Both the position numbers and the translations under genes were made by a program. Below the pieces are notes generated by a model. It ran no database searches. It had not been told where the DNA came from and saw only the letters and a list, made by a program, of their open reading frames with translations. 64,000 bases of DNA. Origin: Vanilla planifolia (Eukaryota; Streptophyta; Magnoliopsida; Asparagales; Orchidaceae). The DNA lies in NCBI GenBank assembly GCA_023846275.1, contig JAIUJO010000086.1:1937190-2001189 (forward strand), read 5' to 3'. Every line of letters begins with the position of its first letter. The stretch's first letter is position 1. Shown piece after piece: positions 16,800 through 28,211 of this stretch.

Positions 16800-18000
16800 T
16801 TTGTTGGTCTATAAATGTTGTTGCCTTGGTTTTACAAATTTCTTATTAAAAAAATTCCCACATTATGTTCTTCAAATTCTCGTTATGTGGCGAACCAATC
16901 TCTAAGTATAAGACCTGATAAGTGTAACAACATGATAAATCAAAGTAAAATTTTAGCTCAAAATAAAAAAAATAGTAATTATGATTTTATGCTAGCAATA
17001 CCCCAATTAATAATAAAATGCATCGATATGATTGAATAAATCCTCTAAAACCAACAATATGAATAAATATTAGAAGAAAAAAGGACAACAGAAGAAGAAG
17101 AGATACAATGATGTTTTCAAAGACGAAAACCCTAGAAAATGTAAGAACTACAAAAGACATGATAATCCTACAGATAAACCTGAAAATGATATCCACAAGA
17201 GATATCATGATAGTATATGAAAAAATAAACCTTATGATGAGTTAGAATAAAATAATGATTTAGATATATTCAATAAAGAGGAAAGACTTAAAAGACGTTA
17301 TGATCAAAGGATTATATTAACTGATAGACTTGTATGAATTATTACTTTGACTAGCACCAAATGCGTGGGCAAAAAATATAAATTTACTAAGACTATCTAA
17401 GTGTATTGCCCCAAAGTTCCTTAAAAACGAAGAGTAATAATATATTAACAATATTGAAGAGTTATCCTAAACTTCAAGAAATCTTAAGGTTAGATTGTAC
17501 AAGAAGTTTATCCTAATAATCTATAATATCAAAATGAAAAATAAATAACAATGGTTTTTTTTTATATTATAGATCCATTGAAAAGAACACTAATAAGCTT
17601 ATAGATTATAAACTTAGTTGAAATATAAATGTGGCCAAGCATAACTTTTTCTACTTTTTGGTAGATTTGAGGGAATACTTATTGGTAGAGCATAACTTGA
17701 TAAATATTACTATCTTAGAGAATGTCTACAACATAGCTAGAAATGTTGAAAAAGTAGAATTATTATTTTATGGGATAGGATAAGCCAGTTCCTTTGAAGG
17801 TCCACACCCCCATTTCTCATCCACTCACACTCAAACGTTACCTACCCTATCTACCATTGTTTCTAAACCTCCCTAAACTACAATAACTTCCACTTTTTTT
17901 CACCCTTCTTTAACCTAACCCACAAAATTTGGAATCGCCTATTTCATATGTAATGAAAAAGGACATATAACTAACAACTATAAAAAAATGTACAATTATG
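16800..18000 (+). pseudogene. Ty3/gypsy chromovirus gag pseudogene (copy A)
   Basis: The basic, Glu/Lys/Arg-rich stretch near 17,070-17,300 and the gag helices at 17,300-17,800 match copy B. A Cys-His zinc knuckle lies at 17,945-17,985. It reads with the second cysteine, glycine-histidine and spacing intact ('CNEKGHITNN'), while the first and last cysteines have become phenylalanine or tyrosine type residues. Gag would package element RNA in the cytoplasm. Relative to B, A lacks about 56 bases near 17,310, which removes the block that gives 'DNFNPKDYIN' in B. Many stops are present. Confidence 0.75.
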
Positions 18001-18129
18001 AACCTAGAAGGTGTTAATTAATATGGAAAATTTCACGTTATATGCACCCTTACAGCCACACAATTTCAAGACAACTGAAAGTGCTCCAATATTTTTAACA
18101 CCAACATAAAAATTAAGGAACAACGATTT

Positions 18130-18480
18130 TGGATGATCATCTATATTAGTGGTTGTAATAATGTAATATCTCCTATTACTATTAAACAAATAATAGCATT
18201 ATTAAAACATCTAAATCCTTACTCTGTGTGATTGATAAATAAAATCTTTATCTTATTAAGCAGTAATTTATGTATCATTTAAATTGTGTAGGTATAATGA
18301 TAAGGTTTTTTATGATGTCATATAATTGCAAGTAGGTGATCTTTTTTTAGAAGACCAAGGCTTTTTAATAAGGACATGACTGTGAAGGATAAGAAAAATA
18401 TGTATTCCTTTATTTATGAAGGAAAGACCATCACATGACATCATACTCCACTTTATGAGAGACCTTACTCACTTAAGCCT
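18130..18480 (+). pseudogene. Gypsy protease pseudogene (copy A)
   Basis: In shifting frames the sequence gives 'SGCNNVISPITIKQI' near 18,150, a 'HLNPYSV' block near 18,210, and 'RPRLFNKDMTVKDKKNMYSF' followed by 'YEGKTIT' near 18,345-18,430. This is the retropepsin C-terminal half of plant gypsy elements, including the region of the usual 'LLGRPW' motif. It processes the Gag-Pol polyprotein in intact elements. The sequence then passes within about 350 bases to integrase C-terminal sequence, with no reverse transcriptase in between. Confidence 0.75.
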
Positions 18481-18839
18481 AAGAAATCTATAAAAACTTC
18501 TAAGCCCATGGATAATGGAAAAAGAAAGATTAAGAATTTAAGATTGGATATACCCCAAATTAGGAAGACACTTAATCAAGGAGACTTAGTTTGGTTTCTT
18601 ATAATAAAAGAGTTAATTATCTCCTTACCAGGTCAATCACATATTATATAGGATCATGGTAATAAGCCAATATTTATTCCCTTACCAATGGACTATCAAA
18701 CTTTTGTCTCCACTAAATGCTTTTTATTACCTACAATAATATCTAAAAAAAATTAATTTAAATAATGAAGGATACAAGAAAAGAGTAGATGGTTAAAAAA
18801 GGTTAGCAAATTTTATGAAACGGTCTGTATTATCGTTAA

Positions 18840-19280
18840 ATTTATTTGAGAATGCTTTGTTCTCATAGGTTATTAGAAATTACATGTGCATGAAGGTAGA
18901 TATTTTATGAATATTCAAAATCTTGGAAGTAATGCATATGTGTTGGATTTGTTAGAAGAGTATATGATTAAGTGAACCTTTAATAGTAAGTATTTAGTCT
19001 CTAACAAAGCATCATATCTATTACCTAATGACTCATTTGAGCTTAATTCTCTCATATTGAATGAATGTTTTCATATCAATATATTAGCAATAAGAGTAAG
19101 AATACTATGAAGAAAATTTTAGATCATGAGACAATTCCAACAAAAAAATTATTAAATTAAAAAATTTTTAGTTTGTTGGATTTAAAACCGCTGATGGAGA
19201 ACACAGCTTATTTATGACGACTTACAATATATCACATCACACCTGTTAGAACATTACTATGCCTATCATTTTGATACCAC
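18840..19280 (+). pseudogene. Gypsy integrase C-terminus plus chromodomain (copy A)
   Basis: The reading 'KLHVHEGRYFMNIQNLGSNA' continues with 'YVLDLLEEYM', then 'TFNSKYLVSNKA'. This is the SH3-like C-terminal integrase domain of plant gypsy elements. A degraded chromodomain-like stretch follows at about 19,105-19,275: 'KILDHETIPT', then a 'FSLL' block where 'FLVRW' is expected, an 'ENTAYL' block, and a 'DLQYITSHLLEHYYAYH' tail in another frame. Chromodomains steer integration into heterochromatin in chromoviruses. The reverse transcriptase, RNase H and integrase catalytic core that should precede this are absent. Confidence 0.7.
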
Positions 19281-19329
19281 CAACCTAAGCTATCTCTCAC
19301 CTAGGAGTATGATGGATAAGAAACTAACA

Positions 19330-20170
19330 TATGGTCACAAACACACATTCCTTGTCATCGCACTAGTTCGACAAGTCCATAGGTGCAAAACCTGGTTCAA
19401 AATTTCTTCAAAAATACTTATAATTGAATTTTTTTAATTGAGTTTTCTTCCTGTCATTATCCATGCTATCCACCATAACTAAAACCTTTAACTACTTTCA
19501 CTACCTAAGCCAACTCGTGCGCCTACAAGAACACAATTGAAAAGGTACATCATTTGACTTATGCTAGACATGCATTGATCCGTTACCCATGAGATCCTGC
19601 AAAGACCAACACTAACCAACAAGTCCCACAAAGTGATTTTTTTATACCTAACCCATGCCAATCAAAAATATGGATTGACCTCTCTATCGTGTAGCTCGCT
19701 TTACCATTGTGCCACAGACCATTTCTTTGCTCATCATTACCATCGTTCAAAATGTATAGTTAGTTTTGGAATTTCTAAATTCAGATAATTTTTTAACTTT
19801 TTTATTCTTAATTTTTTTTGAAAAATTTTAATGATAAATATTTGGGATTTCTATAAATAGAGATGCCCATAAAAATTTAAGGGTTTTAAAACTATGAAAT
19901 AAAATTATTTTATTTGCATTCAACCATTTTAATGAATAAATAGTGGGTACCCGACTCAATTGAAGAGGTTCAAACTTCACTTACGAGAGACAATGATTAA
20001 AGGTGAGAGACTTTCCATCAAGAGAGTCGATAACCAAATTCCTTGTGAGAGACGTGGATCGAAATTAATAGACCTTCCACTAGGAGAATCAATAACTAAA
20101 CAAATTCTTGCTTTCACTAATACCCCAAGCTTTCAATTATCCAAAATAACCACTAAGTCACCCTTTTAGC
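19330..20170 (+). mobile_element. Chromovirus LTR (copy A)
   Basis: A more GC-rich upstream part (19,440-19,740), a TATA box and an AATAAA-type signal follow the integrase end. They are matched in order by 40,825-41,470 and, inverted, by 960-1,660. Position after pol makes this the 3' LTR. The 69-codon open frame at 19,960-20,169 lies in the transcribed end of the LTR and is broken in copy B, so I do not regard it as a gene. Confidence 0.7.
19851..19862 (+). promoter_or_regulatory. LTR TATA box (copy A)
   Basis: 'ctataaatagag' is conserved as 'ctataaataggg' in copy B. An AATAAA-type signal about 45 bases downstream lies in the same order in both copies. Confidence 0.65.
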
Positions 20171-20780
20171 ACTTTGGTACTTCGAATGCTAATGCCTATA
20201 AAATTAAAAGGCATCATTACCAAAAATATTTGGTCTTTTAGAAACTTTTTTTTTCTAGATAGTGTTCTATAGTTAAGGTTATTTATTTATTAAAATACTT
20301 TACATAGAGTTGTTTTAAAATCTCTGTCTTATATTTATGAAGTTGAATATGTCAAAAATTACTTTATAAATTGAATGCCTAATGCTAATGATTGTACCAC
20401 CAACTCAATGTAATAAGCTACACAACATCGAAATGCCAATCTTTGGATAGTTCTAAAATAACACACATACTACTTAGCTCAAATTAATAGATAATATCAT
20501 TTCGTATTCCTCAATAATCTATTAAATATCTATAGTATTGTTGGCTACAATTTAGTTTCTAGTTGAAGTTTAAATCTATCCTAAATCAATAATATAAAAT
20601 ACTTATAACTCTTTCATTTAAATATAAGTTGTTAATTTTTTGAATTATTTTGCAATATAATTTTTATACTAAAATATCTTTTTTTATTAAAAAAAATAAA
20701 ATTGATTTTTATTAGTTCTTATATTTCTTTATTGATAAATTTTAAATGAGTCATCCTAATCTTTTCTTAAAGTAAAGACT
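20170..20780. other. Unrecognised sequence between LTR and repeat X
   Basis: The stretch is conserved in segment B (about 41,470-42,060) but has no recognisable frame or motif on either strand. Confidence 0.4.
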
Positions 20781-20789
20781 TGTAAAAAA

Positions 20790-22050
20790 AGTGTGGTGGT
20801 CTTTTGGAAGATGCGCCTTCACCCAAGCTTACTAAAACATTAATTTGAGTTATGGATCAACTAAACAATTTCTTCTTGTCAAAAAGAAATTTTTTCTTAC
20901 ACTAATTGGAGTGTGATTCGGAGTTCAGAAGAAGTGCACAAATTATTAACAATAAAAGATTTGGATCCTTAATGAACATTTAAAGAAAATGCTTTGAATT
21001 AATTTTTGTTAGCAAATGCAAGCACATATTTAAAGGTGATTTTAAGAAAATGTTAATTTTATTTTGGAACACATTATGCTTCTTTTAATAACAAAGTGTT
21101 ATGAAACTTTTCAAAATGAAAAATTAACAAAAATATAAAATGTACACAAACACTTTTTTGGGTAGGTCGACTTAAAATAAATTAGTTTAGTCAGTGAAGA
21201 ATGTAGCATAAGAAAGAGACAATGAACACCTACTACAAATGGCTTTTATGTCATTATTTGAAATGTCTTTTTAAGATTTTGTAAAACTTTTATCAATCAA
21301 ATGGGTTAAATAATTCACCTATTTATAGCATTTATTAATGACTAAAAAAACTTGCTAAACCATCCAATTAGTCATTACTAAATTAAGTAAAAAGACCATC
21401 ACATAGTATTCATAAATAAATTATAGAAATCCCAATGGCTTCAAGTAATTACTAAAAGAGTTGTTGCATAAGAGCTAGTTGATTGAAAGGCTCATAGAAC
21501 ATTAGTTCTTCAAAACTTCTCGATTGGATGAATATTTTTAAGTAAATACTATTTTGAAATTAGGATTCAATTTCAACCATTTGATTTGAATTGATATTTT
21601 ACATCCAAATTTAGTTTGTACTTGCAAATAAACATTGACATGGAAATCACAAAATTGCATGGTTGAACGATGGATTAAAACAAGTGTTTTAAAATGATAG
21701 ATGACATTAGGATAATTTAACCATGTAATTATGCAATTGGGTTGCAGAAATCAATTTGTAAATGTTGATTACATTTATGTCAAATTAGAATAAATTTTAG
21801 ATCCACATTAAATGAATAATGGATTATTATGTCTTCATGTGAGTTATCCTACGTCATGAATTTTGTATATTTTTCGAGGATGCCTACACCCTACTTTACT
21901 CTAGAAATGAGTTATGAATCAACCCAAACTTGTTTAACAATTTTGGGAGCTATTTTCTTAGCAAGATAAGTGTAGTTAAATAAATTTTGGTATTGTGCTT
22001 TAACCTGAGAATTTTTGCTCTAACTAGAAATAAGTTTTTTCTTATTTGCT
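20790..22050 (+). repeat. Dispersed repeat X, copy 2
   Basis: Matches copies 1 and 3 in order, and lacks the internal stretch of about 260 bases that they share. Here 'aaaataaatta' joins directly to 'gtttagtcagtgaagaatg'. The deletion is therefore specific to this copy. Confidence 0.6.
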
Positions 22051-22479
22051 ATTTTAACTTAATTATTATTTTTTAATAATTAATTATTATAATTAAAACA
22101 TACTTTTTTGAATAAGTTATTGAAGAAGGATTTCCAAAAATATGATCAAGAATAAAACAATTTTTGGAACAATCAAGATAACAGCTAGACTTTTAGAACC
22201 CTAAAAATTTTCTAAAATAATCAGTTTAAGTAAAATTTAATTTTTGTACCTGGTATGAATGATTTTAATTAATTTTAACATTCTATTAAAAATAAAATTG
22301 AAATATATAAAATTAAATTTAAAATATTTTCTTTTCCTATTTATTACTCTTATTGAGATGATTTTTATGAGATTGTATCTCATTTTTTTTCTTTTTTAAG
22401 TTTTCCCTAAGACATAAGCATCAATTAATTAAAATATAAAAATTCACTCAAGAAATTTTATTAATAATTCTTAGAGATC

Positions 22480-24222
22480 GTTACGATCAAGAGAGGCACC
22501 ATGAATAAGGGTCAATAATATATTAAACTATCCAATACCATATGAAATGTTCACCAAACTATCACCTATCATTTGATAATGAGATTGTCTCTCTATTTCT
22601 CCTCTTTTTCTCTAAAGAATAGTTGAAACTATCTTGACAAATATAAGAATTTATGGGATTCTTGTGAATATTGGATAGGATTTGACCAAGTTTTCAATAG
22701 TCAAGAGTTTCTTTATCTTTTTTTACCAAATGTATCCAAAAATTTTTGTCTTGCTTGAATATTATTGAGTATGGAAGCAAACACGTATCTTTCTTCTAAA
22801 AAATAATTAGTATTTTATTCATATTGATCATTATGAAAGGAAAAAGACACTACGGTTTCTTTGTATATACATTTTGTTAATTTCCATAAATGACTTGTTT
22901 TTGATAATAAATAAATATTACTATATGGATATACTGGCAATGTTAGCTTACTCATTTCTCTGACTAACTTAGAAAAAATATGTTTTTGAACCCTCTTAAA
23001 ATTAAAAGTACATTCAGACACAAATCTTTGTACATGTTTTGATTCTACATATTGGTCATTTTCAAATAAAATCCGACTTTTTCTTAGAATATTAACATTA
23101 TGTCGAGTATTTTAACTCCCTAGTTAATACAAGTCTACAAAATATATAAGTATGGTGTCCATGACATGTATGCATGGGATGAACAAAATACAGATCAAAT
23201 TGGAATTTTCCTTTAGAGAGAGCTTCTACATTTTTTATAGTACCACTTGTGAATGTTCTACGTGTATGAAATGCTCTTAAGATTATTTGATTATATGGTT
23301 CTCATATTGAATAAGCCATAATTATGCTTACAACTTCACCAACTCAATAAGGTCCCCATGAGTGGGACTCCTATTAACATAATTGACAGATCTAATAGAA
23401 AATTTTTGCAAGTAAAAGGGACATAAAATGTATTGGGTGTATTCAAAATATTATTGATTAATTGACTAGCTCAATTCCAATATCTTTATTTTAAGCAAGA
23501 ATTCATCAAGGACTAATATATGTATTATCTCCAAATACACAGCCCATTAGCTTTTGGGAAAAAATTTGCACTTTTATCCCATTTAAAGAACATATTGTTG
23601 TACTTCAACAAGTCTATGCCTAAGAAATCAAGAATTTAAAGTTCATACCATGATTTATACAATTTCTCCATAAGCTCTACAAAAAGAAATTATATATTCT
23701 ATCAAGGAAAGCCCTTCTAGTAAATTTTTTTTGAATGGGAAAACCATTCATTTGAAGTGGTGGAACTAACAATAATCCTCATATACCTACCAATTTATGT
23801 ACTTAAGTTGCATTTGCTCTAACCTTTAAAGGATATTAAGTGGGTTGGCTTAAAGGATCAATCATCCAAAACTATGGACACTTTTTTGTTTCTAATATTC
23901 ACTTCTGGCATACAAGTTCTCGATTTATTGATGTAATTTTTTAACGATGTATACACTCTTGTAATGATAGTTTTCTCTGAAATAAAACATTTTTGTTTAG
24001 TATTTTGAACTAACCAAATCATTGTAGGAATGGTTAAATGATCATCAATTTCTAACGGAATAGATGTAGCAATAGCTCGTTGGAAACCTAAAGTTCTCAA
24101 TTTAACTATGATATGTGATGTATATGGCATTTTCAAACAATCATTTTATCTTTTAGGAAAGCTTTTCGTGGTACTTCAATCTACAGTCTTTTTTGAAAGG
24201 CCAAATCTACTGATTCTTCCAT
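22480..24222 (-). pseudogene. rpoC2: Plastid rpoC2 5' half, nuclear copy A (NUPT)
   Basis: rpoC2 encodes the beta'' subunit of the plastid-encoded RNA polymerase. The minus strand starts with ATG at 24,222 followed by a 'VDLAF' block. It continues with 'MPYTSHIIVKLRTLGFQ', 'IDDHLTIPTMIWLVQ' and 'HIFSKLVREMSKL' (the HIYSDSEGEM region), then 'YSNIYLLSKTSHLWKL' and a 'LEKKRRNRE' block near 22,590. The 3' limit is unclear. About 250 bases appear to be missing between the N-terminal block and the 'IGEP' region near 23,310. The N-terminus lies about 130 bases after rpoC1, as in chloroplast DNA. Stops and frameshifts make it a pseudogene. Confidence 0.9.
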
Positions 24223-25822
24223 AACGACCTCCCTATAAGACTAAGTTAGATTAAAAAATTAGATTCGAGTAGTGGTTAAATAGAACCCTTTAATCTTTGC
24301 TCTAATAGAACAAAAATTCATTGAGTAAATTCTTTGTGGTTTTTATTTTTAAGTTTGGTAGCTTATGAGTAGGTCGAGAAAAAAACTATATAACCTATAT
24401 CTCTTCATCTATTTCACAATAAAAAGGTGACCAATAGTCATTTATATGTATATAAAACAAGATTCTCTTGACAATTCTTACAATTGATAGTGTGTATAAA
24501 TCATATGATTACAAAAGATTCATATTGAAGTTCGTTGGAACTTTTCTCAAGCTAACTATGCATCGATATTGTTTCCACTAAACCAAAAAATGACTGTCCA
24601 AAAGGATTTGTTTTTACTGATAAGCTCCAAGTACATCATAAGAATTAAAAAAGTATGGCTCTTTCTCTTTTGTGTACTGATAGTCTTTGTTATCAACTAT
24701 GTCCCTTTTTTCATTTGTACAACTCTGATATATTTATTATAACAATTTGTACAAAAACCTTAGGGATTCCTAATCAATAATATGTAGAGTCAATAAGCAT
24801 ATATTCAGTTGGTACACAAACAAGATCGCTAACGAATGGAAAAAAGGGAGTCATGTTAGAAAACATAAGTAGACAATCATCTACTCGAGCTTTTAAAGGT
24901 AATGGTACATAAAGATCCACTTGATCCCCATTAAAGCCTACATTGAAGCCCATACAAACTAACGGGTGGAAAAAACCGAGTTATGCTAGAAGTGACATGT
25001 CAGATTAAACCATGAATTAAAAAATATTTTGAAGACGTCGATTACCATTTCTTTAAGTAATACACATTGACGTAATGAATGAAAAGTATCCATAGCAATG
25101 GCAAAATTAATCTACATATTTACCAAGCAATGTCATGGAATCTTCCATCGTTGACTTCAATTACTTTAGAAAATAACTTGTAAAGCCTATTATGACAATC
25201 CCTCAAGGGTTCTTAATGGATCCTATTTTCAAGAAGTGTATTCATAACTGCTTATACCAATCTCCCGTAACACATTACTAAGTCCCCATGAGTAAATCTT
25301 CATGTAACTAAAACATCAATAAAAGTATTGTTTTTATATATGACACTTCTATATATTTCCTTAAGATTCAAATGCATTCATTTACCTATCTTTTTGAATG
25401 ATTAGGAACAACTTAAGGGAAAATTGTTAATAGGCACAGAACCATCTATTTTAGTTCTATTTATTTGAATAAAATATTTATCTAAATCAAGAAAACTAGC
25501 AAGAAAATCCTTTCCATTTCTTCTTTGATCCTTCTAGTCATATTCATTTTTGGCAAGTTTTTTATTAATTCCTTCCATTTCACCATTAAATTATTTATAA
25601 TAATTTGCTAATCCAAATTGGTTGATTGTTATCTAATTACACTTGACCCCATTATGATTTCTCGATTTCAAAATTTCTTGAAACCTGAACTAGCAAACAA
25701 GAGGGATGTTGTAATTCAAAGATTGTATTTCTTATTGGAATGTATCTCATAATCATAAGAAAGTAGGTTTTTTAGTCATGAGGCCAGCAAAACAAATAGA
25801 GATAGGTTCTATTGGAATCCTT

Positions 25823-26430
25823 CCCTAGAACACATACACATACATACACATACACACACACACACCTAATCATATGTGAAAGTTTGTCATCACATTTGAT
25901 TCATGAAGTTACAAAAAATAAATAAAAGGACCATTCTTGTCTTCCAACATTTTTTAAGAAACCCTCAAAAAGCTACACTTTGCCAAAGTTAGTGCAAAGG
26001 CCATCCTTTCATTGATTTGTTCTTATTATTATGAGTAGTCTCCATTTAATGAAAGTATTAATTATCTTAAAGGGATTTGAAAAAGATTTCTTTTTTGAAA
26101 TTTTATTGTGATGTTTGACATTTTTTAGGTCCCAAACAACCTGATTCTTAGGTCATAGTGTCACTTGAATCATATTTGTGATATATGGAATAATAACCAT
26201 GCCAAAGTGGAATTAATAATTCCACAACAAATTATATTTTCTCATGAGTTTCGTGTTTCTCCATTAAAGACCATGGATCAGATCACCTTTTGAAGTATTT
26301 ATTGGGTAATTTTTAGTTTAATGTTTCACCTTCCAAGATTCATGTCAGAGTTATAACATCCTAATTAAGTGGAATAGGATGATAGTTTCTTTGTTTGAGT
26401 CTATGAAATGGGAATTTCGATCAAATAAAA
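25823..26430 (-). other. rpoC1 intron (group II) remnant, copy A
   Basis: The boundary falls where exon 1 would end in chloroplasts (after about codon 144). The minus strand there reads 'ttatttgatcgaaattcc', a decayed group II 5' end. Near the 3' end 'aaactttcacatatgatt' resembles the 3' half of domain V. A TG microsatellite lies between it and exon 2. Length is about 610 bases, against about 680 in copy B. Confidence 0.7.
25832..25864. repeat. CA/CATA microsatellite
   Basis: Imperfect 'cacatacacata' then pure CA repeats inside the rpoC1 intron. The matching site in copy B (47,716-47,745) is shorter and more interrupted. Confidence 0.9.
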
Positions 26431-26887
26431 CATAGAAATGTATTAGATTTTCAAATTTCGTGAGGTGTTTATCTTCAGATTCATAATATAAGTAGAAACA
26501 CCTTTCTAGTAGAGCACATGATTCATTAAGAATGTGTGTTTTATTTATCCGATTTTGCACCTTGTTATTTTAAAATCAACAAAGTACACCCCCATTCCTC
26601 ACAAGATTTTTTTCTTTTGTTTTAGCCCCAATTACATTGTAATTACCAAAAGAACAAATCCCATTTTTTATGAGTCTAAAAATTTATTTCACAAAATAAT
26701 CTATCTTTGCCTAGTTTATTGGTTTAGTAGTGAAAAGTATATGATTTGCTCACCTCTCAAGCTATCTCTTTAAAAGGCAAAACTTTATCTACTTAAGCCC
26801 AAAATTGTCAAAGGGAAATTTGTCTATTTTGAAGTTCTTGATGTTTATATTAATTTTTCATAGAAAAAAGAATATAATTTCTTATTA

Positions 26888-27255
26888 ATTTTGTGATTTA
26901 TATCAAACTTGAATCTCTTTTATCTTGAAGTTATTTTAATATATAAAGTAATGATTTAGTTCCAAGGCCAAAGATCAAAGCTTTTGAATTACTAATCAAA
27001 AGGATTCTAGAGCACCCTCTAGTTTAGGTTCTATTCCTTCCATTACCATAGAACTAAATACTTATTTATGAGCTCTAATATCAATAGATTTATAAGTAAG
27101 AACCTCTCAAGGAATATGAGGAACACCAAATTCTTTTTAAGCCTAAACCACCATATCTCCTGCTCACTACAACCCTTTATTAAACTCTCTCTAACGGTTT
27201 TGTTGTGTAATAAATAAGTCAACTGTATTTTTTATCAAGTTGTTTTATTATTATT
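26888..27255 (-). pseudogene. rpoB: Plastid rpoB 3' end, nuclear copy A (NUPT)
   Basis: rpoB encodes the beta subunit of plastid RNA polymerase. The minus strand gives 'LDKKYS' and 'LIYYTTKPLERV' (the VDDKIH...VTQQPLRGR region), then a 'YGGLGLKRIW' block where 'EMEVWALEGFG' is expected. The end matches 'ALELN' and 'NFKI' as seen more clearly in copy B. It ends about 30 bases before the rpoC1 start, the chloroplast spacing. Only the last 120 or so codons can be recognised. Sequence further upstream does not read as rpoB, so the plastid insertion probably ends near 27,255. Confidence 0.8.
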
Positions 27256-28112
27256 TTAATATATGATTTAATTTAACATGTGATATAACTAAACAATTTC
27301 TACTATTGATATATTGATTTTAATTAGTATGATTTCTATATTTCTGAACAATTGGTTAAGGTCATATTTATTTGTTTATCAATTCATGCCAATATAAACT
27401 ATTTAATTTTTTTAGCAAAACTTTTCCTATTATATTGCATTGATACAAACTTAGAAACACATTTCAAAATATTAGGGAAGAAAAATGACTTCAAGAATCT
27501 TGTATTCAAGAATACACAATGTGTTAATAAAATGGGGGTTTTAATTAATCTAGAGGTACATTATAGCTTTGAAAATCCTAAAGCCTTGATTATAAGAAAA
27601 GAAATAACCAATATTTATTTGAATTCCAATTATCATTATTACACCTAGTTGACATTGGATAACTATTTTAATTATAATTATTTTAATGAAAACAAAGGAC
27701 CAGATAATAGTGTTATTGGTCTTAATTACTTTTAATTGACAAATTTTATCTTAGCCTCAGTACTCTTAGAAAAATTATTACTATTTAGTTCATTAAGGTA
27801 TATGCTTCCTAGTCAAAAATTTCAAATTTAAATATTTTAAAATTAGAATAAAAGAAAGTTTAATTTTGAACATTAAATTTTTTTTTTGGAACTCTAAAGT
27901 TCTAAAATTGGAAAAATGGTAGAATGACAAGACTTGAGTTGCATCACATAAACCTTGATTATGCTTAATGCTTTAAAATGAATTTATAATTTTATTTACA
28001 ATTTTTATTTTTCTCTCATCCTTATTCATAGCAAACCATGAATGCATTATAAGGTATAGATAGAATTCCTTAAAAATAGAAGCCAGTTGTAATAGATAAG
28101 ATGATCAAAAGA

Positions 28113-28132
28113 GTACACACACACACATACAC

Positions 28133-28205
<73 letters not shown>
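28113..28205. repeat. Compound (CA)n-(TA)n microsatellite
   Basis: About 22 bases of CA repeats are followed by about 68 bases of pure TA. The orthologous site in segment B (50,031-50,062) has a similar CA run but only a few TA units. The TA part has therefore expanded in A or collapsed in B. The 61-codon Ile-Tyr repeat frame across it is an artefact. Confidence 0.95.

Positions 28206-28211
<6 letters not shown>

Larger units (their letters stand above)
24355..26861 (-). pseudogene. rpoC1: Plastid rpoC1 with intron, nuclear copy A (NUPT)
   Basis: rpoC1 encodes the beta' subunit of plastid RNA polymerase. Exon 1 starts at an ATG at 26,861 with a 'YKHQELQNRQISL' reading. 'EVSKSYTFHY', 'KDRLFCE' and 'KKSCEEWG' (zinc-binding region) follow. 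Exon 1 ends near 26,430, about 432 bases, the usual length. Exon 2 starts near 25,823. The catalytic Mg-binding motif (NADFDGD) at about 24,921-24,944 reads NVGFNGD, having lost one aspartate to Gly and one to Asn. About 170 bases present in copy B are missing near 24,980. The unspliced intron shows transfer as DNA, not as spliced RNA. Confidence 0.9.

Noticed and set aside
18004-18189. Minus-strand 61-codon frames at 18,004 and 39,745 that are similar to each other
   Set aside because: They are shadows opposite the gag-protease pseudogene, and similarity is explained by the segmental duplication.
19960-20169. 69-codon frame with normal-looking composition
   Set aside because: Lies in the transcribed end of an LTR; the matching stretch in segment B is deleted or broken.
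22480-27255. Horizontally acquired bacterial RNA polymerase genes
   Set aside because: The split beta'/beta'' arrangement, the intron after codon 144 of rpoC1 and the residue-level match to plastid proteins point to chloroplast DNA.
27352-27648. 98-codon plus-strand frame beside the rpoB fragment
   Set aside because: Interrupted in segment B, with no recognisable domain and no conserved start context.
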